NCBI RefSeq assembly: GCF_963576615.1
Contig: NC_088711.1
Location: 3,658,001-3,722,000, forward strand
Length of the DNA: 64,000 nt
Origin: Watersipora subatra
Taxonomy: Eukaryota; Bryozoa; Gymnolaemata; Cheilostomatida; Watersiporidae
Direction: 5' to 3'
The first letter of the stretch is position 1; every line of letters begins with the position of its first letter. Shown here one piece after another: positions 41,201 through 50,200 of this stretch. A model generated the notes under the pieces. The model was given only the letters and a program-made list of their open reading frames with translations, had not been told where the DNA came from and ran no database searches. The translations under genes were made by a program, and so were the position numbers.

Positions 41201-44200
41201 ACATTTAAATGCTAAAGTATATAAAGACAAGTTATACAACTCAAATGTTGTAACAGAAAATCTATTTATAAAAAGAATATAATTACTTTTGTAGGCTAAG
41301 GTTCATAAGATATTGAATGAAGATATTTTAGCGGTTTTCTTCAACAATACTCGCCCATTTGAATGTGGCGTTATTTACTTTTAAATATTCACTCTGTTTA
41401 CAGATTCATGCCACCCAGTTTATTCTGATCATTTTCTTTGAAGTATGGTTTTGTTCATTTAAGATATTAATGAATTTGTCAATTGTTGAGTACGTGTGGC
41501 TTACTGACATCCGCACTCACATGCATTTAACGTATATCTTTCCTTTGCACCCACTGTTCACACAGCACCAGGTATCTCTTCCATTCTTTGGCACTCTGTC
41601 GTGTTCATAACAGTAGCCTTCCTACAATATATTATCTTTTCCTTTGAACGATGTTATCTTCTTTACATATCGTGTTTGTCTATGATGCTCAAAGTTGGTG
41701 ACTGCAATTGTCAGCGCTCAAATAATTCCACGCTCATTTGTTTTACGCGCAATTTTTGGCACTCAATTGTTTTGTGCTCAAAACTCAGCTCATGTATACC
41801 ACCACTCAGCTCATGTATACCACCACTCAGCTCATGTATACCACCACTCAGCTCATGTATACCACCACTCAGCTCATGTATACCACCACTCAGCTCATGT
41901 ATACCACCACTCAGCTCATGTATACCACCACTCAGCTCATGTATACCACCACTCAGCTCATGTATACCACCACTCCACCCGGCTTGGACTGCGATGCTAT
42001 TTTGTTAAGCTAATGACGAGCTTATCGGTCGTATACTTGCAGTGTTCAGTCCTCCAAAGGTGCGAGTCTGCCGCCACTGCGACATGACATTTGTCCACAA
42101 ATCAGAGTTGAAAGCTCACTGCAAGGCTGAGCATGCCCACATCTCTCATTCATCAGTTCCAGAAACCCGACTGCTGAAGATGAATGGCACAGCTCCAACT
42201 TCCTCAGAATATACCAGTCTCACTCTCAACTCTGCGGCCTCCAACATATTGGTGGTGTGTGCTTTAATGTATAATTTTGTCTCTTCAACTGCCATGTCAC
42301 TCTAGACAACTGTTACTTTTCAACTGCCATGTCACTCTAGATGCTCGTGATTCTCGCCATATTTTGTGAAGTTTCACTTTTGGATACACTTACAAGTCTA
42401 TTAGATATTAGATATTGGCTCCATAAATGAAAAGCGGGTTATAAGATAAGTCTATTAGATATTGGCTCCATAAATAAAAAGCGGGTTATAAGATAAGTCT
42501 ATTAGATATTGGCTCCATAAATGAAAAGTGGGTTATAAGATAAGTCTATTAGATATTGGCTCCATAAATGAAAAGCGGGTTATAAGATAAGTCTATTAGA
42601 TATTGGCTCCATAAATAAAAAGCGGGTTATAAGATAAGTCTATTAGATATTGGCTCCATAAATGAAAAGTGGGTTATAAGATAAGTCTATTAGATATTGG
42701 CTCCATAAATGAAAAGCGGGTTATAAGATTTCCGATGGTTTTTATCATATGATGGGCAACAACACCTTATTCATTCATGAAATCGAGTCACTCATGTTAG
42801 ACATTCCTAAAACAATTACAAGTGGTTGATCATTTTATTACTTTCCTTATAATCATGTAAGGTTTATCAACGCGCTGAGGCTCCTATTTGTTGCTTTTTT
42901 GTGTTATACTCTAGTTTTATTATTTACTAATTTGTTTAGAATAATGACATAATGAAGGTGAAGCAGCGGATCTGTAAGGAATGCGGAGAGACCTTTGTGT
43001 CTAAGACTGAGTTGAAAGCTCACAGGAAAGCTGAGCATAAGGAGAAAAAGACAGAGTCTATTAGTGTCGATGGGGAAGTCCTTCGACTGCTGCAGGCTGG
43101 GGACGCAAAACAGAACAATGTCAAGGAGAGCACAGCTTTTGCCTCGACTCTCACCGTACCGAGTGATGCTGAGGATGATGAGTGAGTTTGCATATTTTCA
43201 CCGCAATTCACATAGTGACACCCCAAGACACCAAGTTTGTATATCTGTAGTTGAGGCTTTCTTTTCTGTTTTTGGTTTTTTTCACCATAACAGCATACAA
43301 AGCATTTTAGGACATCTGTATAAAGTGTAATTCAAATATTTCCAGTATATGTGGTATTTGGTTGAGCTTTTGCGTTTGTCTCGCAATGGCAATAGAAGCT
43401 AGCGATTGTTCTCATCATATTCTCAAAAAATCAACTAACGTCTCATACGAATATTGTGTGCAAGGTTGCTTATTATTTTTCATGTACAGTAGACGCTCCT
43501 ATAACGTATACCTCCTATAACGTATACCTCCTATAACGTATACCTCCTATAATGTATCCCTCCTATAACGTATACCTCCTATAACGTATACCTCCTATAA
43601 CGTAAATTTCACAAAATGTAAAAAATGTTTGCTTAGTGTCAAATTGGTGCAAGTTCTCAAATTCCATTAATGAATAATGAATAACGATAATCTTGTAGTT
43701 AGCCTTAAAACATCGCTTTCTTTCTCCTGCTGCATTTGTGAGACAGAACAACATACATGTAGTGTATATCCTAATTATACAGTATATATGTATACAAGTT
43801 CTATGGCATGCTAGTTCGCCATGATAGATCGTCAGAAGTGTCCACTAAACAGCGAATCAGTAGCTGAAATTGTTTAGAAAAGTCCTTGAAGGCAATCGAT
43901 TGGTGTTTGTTACAACGTCTGTCTACTAATCTGAATGTCACAAGTTGGAGTATGATCGAAAGTTATCTTTTATCATAACCTTGACCCCCTAGAGACAGAT
44001 GTATGAAGAACAAGTACACACCACTCTTATTATATTAAAAATATATTTTTGTTTTACTTTAATGTAGATGTATAACATATTTATGATTAGGTTTACTTTG
44101 CAGAATTACTTGCTGTCTAGAAAAAATAAACAAATCATTGTAAATGGATGTCAAAAATGTTCTTAAATTTTTGTAAAATTACTACAATTATGAACCAGAA

Positions 44201-47200
44201 AACGAGTGAAAGTGGTTAGAAAAAGGAAAAAAGTTGTCGATGCAAACCAGTAATACTGCAGTTACGGTACAGCCAACATATTAAAAAATTATGTGTAGTT
44301 TTTCTTTTTTGTGGCCAAAAGGATGAGTTTGGCAATATCTTGGAACGAATAAGTCAATTTACATGTATTTTACTGTTATAACGTAAATTCCCTATAAGAT
44401 AAACGTTCCTGGAACGGATTATTTATATTATTTATTGTAGGAGTGTTTACTGTATATTATTATTATTAGTTGAAGCAGGAAGGTACTTGCGCAGAAAGCT
44501 TTCATGTCACATCCAAAGACAAAGATTATCTGCAATTATTTTGCTAGAAAATTGTGTTGAAATGAGAATTTGTATTACAAATAACATTTCTTATAAACTG
44601 AAGGAGTTCGACGTGAGCATGCAACTCCTTATGTGGTGACATGTAAACTCGTCTGGATGGTTTGATCATCCATTGCTTTTGTTAGTAAGAGAATCTCAAT
44701 TTTTTGTGCTATTTCATAAGGTTTTGTTGGTTTTATAGGTAGCCTAATAGGCCCAAAGAAGTTAATATATTTAAAATGCTGATATTAAAGATAGAATTTA
44801 GCTTTGTTCCTTTAACACGTTGGAGCCTAGGCTCAAGATAATTCGGGGAAATGTTTTCTCACCAGGAATGTTGTGTATGCCACAGTAAACTTTGTGTGGT
44901 AGTTTCGCTTGTTTTTTCGTACTTCTGGTTTGCGTATCAGGACTATCAAGTCTTGGTCCCTTTGTGTGGTATATGTTTTGGTAAAATTCTGAAGTTTCAA
45001 GTCGATTGAATTGTTAGTTCTTGCGGTATCGTCATAATACCGAGAGCACTTCTGGCTGATCGAGAAATGAAAAAGGGCCGCTGACAGAGCATCAGTTCGT
45101 TTTGCGCTTCCACACTTTTAGTTTACGTAGGATTATGAAGTTGTGGTCACGATGCATCATACGTTTTAGTACGATTGCAAAAGTTCAAGTTGATTGGACT
45201 ATTAGTATTTCAGATATTGCTGAAATACAGAGGGCACTTCAAACCGACCGAGAAATAAGAATGGCAGCTGACAGAACATTAGTTACTAATTACACACTGA
45301 CTGTAGTTCATAGTAACAAAGGATCAAAAATAGACAAAACTAGAAAGTTTCTTCTCCTCATCAAGAGCTTTAGACTAAAACTATCTGTTTTTCCATTCAT
45401 GAAAAATATACACACTCTATCAACATACATCAACCATTCTGTTTCTTCAGTCACCTCTTAAACATCACATCTTCGAAAGAGGGAAGAATAATTTTTCATT
45501 GAGTTCAAGAAGCTTGGGGCTTCAAAATGGTATTAAGATCACAAAGAATTGTGCTATCGAAGTTTGTTAAAACGGTCTTGGATCAGGGGCCCTGATTGTG
45601 TATACAAAATTAGGCTTGAAAGCGTTAAAGGATATCCTTCTAAAGATGTTTATTTGTATTGCATGTCTTTTGCCTTCAATACTGGCCAACCTATAATTTC
45701 CAAGTAATATCAGGTTTGATTATTAGTCTGCCACATTTGATAAGGTTTTTGGGACGGCCAACTGCAAATCACATGACACCCTAACCTAATGGTCTGATAG
45801 TGAGCTGATTTTTCAATAGGCCATGGCCTATATACTGTACCATAGTACCTTATAAAATTACTACTGATTGCACCATTTTGAACTGCGGCTTAGAACAACA
45901 AATGAGTAGATTTAAAACCATGGTCTAGATTGCTATATTTAGGTGCATATCTACATTTCTATATTGTACTTCTACATCGTATTTGCTCCGCCGTAACATC
46001 TTGATGCTATTCTTATCGCAGGCCGAACCGAAAGCGATTAAGACTGGACCAGGTGACGGTTCATACGAATGAAGCTATCGGCTCTGCACGTAAGTACCAC
46101 TTAGCAAAGCGTATATAATACGTTTAATACATCAATCTAAATGAAGTTACAAAGTGGTTAAAAGTATCGCTTATTTGAACATTGGTGTAGCCATATCTGG
46201 TCACATGGTCTCATGGTGAGTAATAAGAGAAGGATAGTGTTAGTTATTGTGAACTAGTAATAGAGTTTCTTAGCCAGTAGTAGGTCACTCGATACGCTAG
46301 AGAGTGCCACGGATTAAACAAACGAACATTTTATGGTCTTTTATGTGTCACAATCATTTTTCAAATCATTCACTATCAGAACCACACAGCCATTCATAAC
46401 TGAAAGTGTACTAGTATCAAATCATTCGCTATCAGAACCACACAGCCATTCATAACTGAGAGTGTACTAGTTTCAAATCATTCACTATCAGAACCACACA
46501 GCCATTCATAACTGAGAGTGTACTAGTATCAAATCATTCACTATCAGAACCACACAGCCATTCATAACTGAGAGTGTACTAGTATCAAATCATTCACTAT
46601 CAGAACCACACAGCCATTCATAACTGAGAGTGTACTAGTATCAAATCATTCACTATCAGAACCACACAGCCATTCATAACTGAGAGTGTACTAGTTTCAA
46701 ATCATTCACTATCAGAACCACACAGCCATTCATAACTGAAAGTGTACTAGTATCAAATCATTCACTATCAGAACCACACAGCCATTCATAACTGAGAGTG
46801 TACTAGTTTCAAATCATTCACTATCAGAACCACACAGCCATTCATAACTGAGAGTGTACTAGTTTCAAATCATTCGCTATCAGAAACACACAGCCATTCA
46901 TAACTGAGAGTGTACTAGTTTCAATCTGCCACTTTTTTCCATCAATCAACAGAAGTATCATAATCATCTTGTCATAAAAAATTTTTGACATGCAACATAA
47001 AATCTGAGGATATATTTATCTTGACATGTGAAGTTATTTCTAACATTAAGCCTTTTAGTTGCCAAAGTTCGATCAAATTGTAAACATGTCAGTATTTCCG
47101 AAGGTGTGATAATGAATTTACACAATCAGTTATTCCCTCAACATCACATCAGCCAAGGCAACTAGGCGATACTTAATGTTTTCAAATGAATACCCCTCGT

Positions 47201-50200
47201 GCTATATATATCATGCCCAATATACTTTGCAGTAAATTAATTTATCTGATTCAAATTCCACAAAATCTGCAAATAGTGTCTTTTAGGTGACTATATGACG
47301 TGGCTAAAAACAGCATCGCAACAATTGTTAATAGCAAATCGATTAAAAAGACAAATGTAAGTCAACCCAACCAAAAATGCCAAAATCTAGAGATTCAGAA
47401 AAATTCAATATTTGAAAGCAAGTGTAATCACTAGTACACATTTTTATTAGTACCTATTAATATGATATTAGTATTAATATAATATTGTGAAAGACTTGTT
47501 CTATTCATTTTGATTCCTTTCATAAAAGCTCATCAGATAAATCTCCAAAAAGGTGCAACTTTCTGTGAATAAGATTTTGATTTTTTGGTAATATCAAGTT
47601 TGTGCTTTTATTGATTTTTAGTGATTGCATGTTTGGGAATCTTTGTCCGCTTCCTGACTACTGCAAACTCTAAAGTCGTTAGGCGAATAGTACTAGGTCC
47701 TCATGTTCCAAAGCACCAAAGCCTGGAAGTTTATAGTTTTGAGGCAAATGTACTAGGTCCTAGTGTTCCTAGACACGAGAGGCTGGAAGTCTATAGTTGT
47801 GAGGCAAATAGTACCAGGTCCTCGTGTTCCTAGACACAAGAGGCTGGAAGTCTATAGTTGTGAGGCAAATAGTACTCGGTCCTCGTGTTCCTAGACACGA
47901 GAGGCTGGAAGTCTATAGTTGTGAGGCAAATAGTACTCGGTCCTCGTGTTCCTAGACACGAGAGGCTGGAAGTCTATAGTTGTGAGGCAAATAGTACCAG
48001 GTCCTTGTGTTCCTAGGCACAAGAGGCTGGATGTCTATAGTTGTGAGGCAAATAGTACCAGGTCCCAGTGTTCCTAGACACGAGAGGCTGGAAGTCAATA
48101 GCTGTGAGGCAATTAGTACTCGGTCCTAGTGTTCCTAGACATGAGAGGCTAGAGGTCTATAGCTGTGAGGCAAATAGTACCAGGTCCTAGTGTTCCTAGA
48201 TGCGAGAGGCTGGAAGTCTATAGTTGTGAGGCAAATAGTATTCGGTCCTCGTGTTCCTAAACACAAGAGGCTGGAAGTCTATAGTTGTGAGGCAAATAGT
48301 ACCAGGTCCTAGTGTTCCTAGACACTAGAGGCTGGAAGTCTATAGCTGTGAGGCAAATAGTACTCGGTTCTAATATTGTTAGACACGAGAGGCTGGAAGT
48401 CTATAGTTGCGAGGCAAATAGTACTCGGTCCTCGTGTTCCTGGACATGAGAGGCTGGAAGTCTATAGTTGTGAGGCAAATAGTACCAGGTCCTCGTGTTC
48501 CTAGACACTAGAGGCTAGAAGTCTATAGTTGCGAGGCAAATAGTACTCGGTCCTAGTCTTCCTAGACACGAGAGGCTGGAAGTCTATAGCTGTGAGGCAA
48601 ATAGTACTCGGTCGTAGTGTTCCTAGACATGAGAGGCTGGAAGTCTAGAGTTGTGAGGCAAATAGTACTCAGACCTAGTGTTCCTAGACATGAGAGGCTG
48701 GAAGTCTATAGTTGTGAGGCAAATAGTACTCGGTTCTAATGTTGTTAGACACGAGAGGCTGGAAGTCTATAGTTGTGAGGCAAATAGTACTCGGTCCTCA
48801 TGTTCCTAGACATGAGAGGCTGGAAGTCTATCAATTAGATTAATAAAACTAGTATGCTGTAGTGCATAGGGGTTTTGAATTGGCCCAGAATTGGATAGCT
48901 AAACATAAGTTGTAGAATAGTGAGCAATAGTAATATATCAATAAAGGTATATTCTGTATATACCTTTATACATTATACTAGCTGTACTACCCAGCGTTGC
49001 CCAGGTATTAAAATTCAACTTATAAACAATGAGAGGTAATGAGAGTTGCCTGCCACTTGTTATTAGCCTGGCACATTGCCAATGGATAATTTGAGTAAGC
49101 TTACTAATAAGAGCTACCTCATGACGCTACACCATGACTTTGCGTGGTGACCAAAAGCGTAGCGTATTTGCTCCCATATAGCGACATATATCGCCTAGCC
49201 ACATCACTTGTGTGGCTTAGTTAATAAGGCAGTCGGACTGGTGAACGGGAGGTTCCGAGATCAAATCTTCTGCTTTATGGAATCTATATTCCAAGATATG
49301 AAAATTGCTCTAGATGGACAAACTTTGAGAAATATATATATAGTTAAAGGAATTTGATATATCAAGAAAATTTCATATGTAAATTATTTTGTAAGTAGAA
49401 GTACTCTGTCTATGAAACTATGTAAAAACTTGAGTTACATGTAAAACTAAATAAAATAACAATGTGCTAAAATAGATTTTTATAGTTTATCTCAGCTTTG
49501 CTACCTAATGGATGTGCAGTCTCGGCATTGCATTGGTTTGGTGGTGATAGCAATTATAGAAGTGATGAAAGTGATAGGACTGCACTAGATGTATTTAAAA
49601 TTAACATGATTTGTATACCATTTTTATCATCCTCACATGGTCTATTTCATCCTGCTCTTTCATTTTTTCTCACATAGCTGGAATGTTTTAGATAAATTTC
49701 AGGCACCGCATGCTGGAAAGTATTTTGTATGTCAAGACAAATATTTCTTAAGATATTATGTTGCACATCGAAAAATTTTAATGAGATGATCATAAGTCGA
49801 TGTTTGACTGCACATTTGTCACGTACATTGTTAGTAGAAGGTTAGTTTAGTAGTTTTAATCTTTATAATCGTGTTGTAATGTTAGTAATATGGTTTTCAA
49901 GAAACACGCAGCAGTAGTACTTAAGCTGCTCACCATGAAACCTGTATTTGAGCGCCACCTTTATTTGAACACCACCTCTATTTGAGCGCCACTGTGAAAG
50001 AAAGGTTGAATAATAGAGTACCACTTTTATTTGACTGCCACTGTTTGACATTCTCAATCTTTACAAACCCATACTAGCAAGTGGTTAGTAGAAAAGTGTC
50101 AGCATAAATGTGCTAATAATGACTCAATTACATCAGTAACGATTACTTCATTTGTTGTTTTTGTTCACATTGAAGTCCGTTTTTCATTTCCTAGTCTAGG

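Noticed and set aside
41601-42087. Long open frames in all three + frames with SCIPPLS, AHVYHHS or QLMYTTT repeats
   Set aside because: They are created by the nine identical 21-bp repeats, whose length is divisible by three and which lack stops.
45102-45461. 119-codon frame as an exon
   Set aside because: No recognisable domain or phase-compatible splice sites, and it overlaps a diverged local duplication.
47621-47833. Extra gene 1 exon after 'atttttag'
   Set aside because: The phase fits, but the frame runs into the 61-bp array and stops without a donor, while direct joining of exons 21 and 22 gives a complete final finger.
46361-48832. CRISPR-like arrays
   Set aside because: Units are head-to-tail with no unique spacers, in animal DNA; these are minisatellites.
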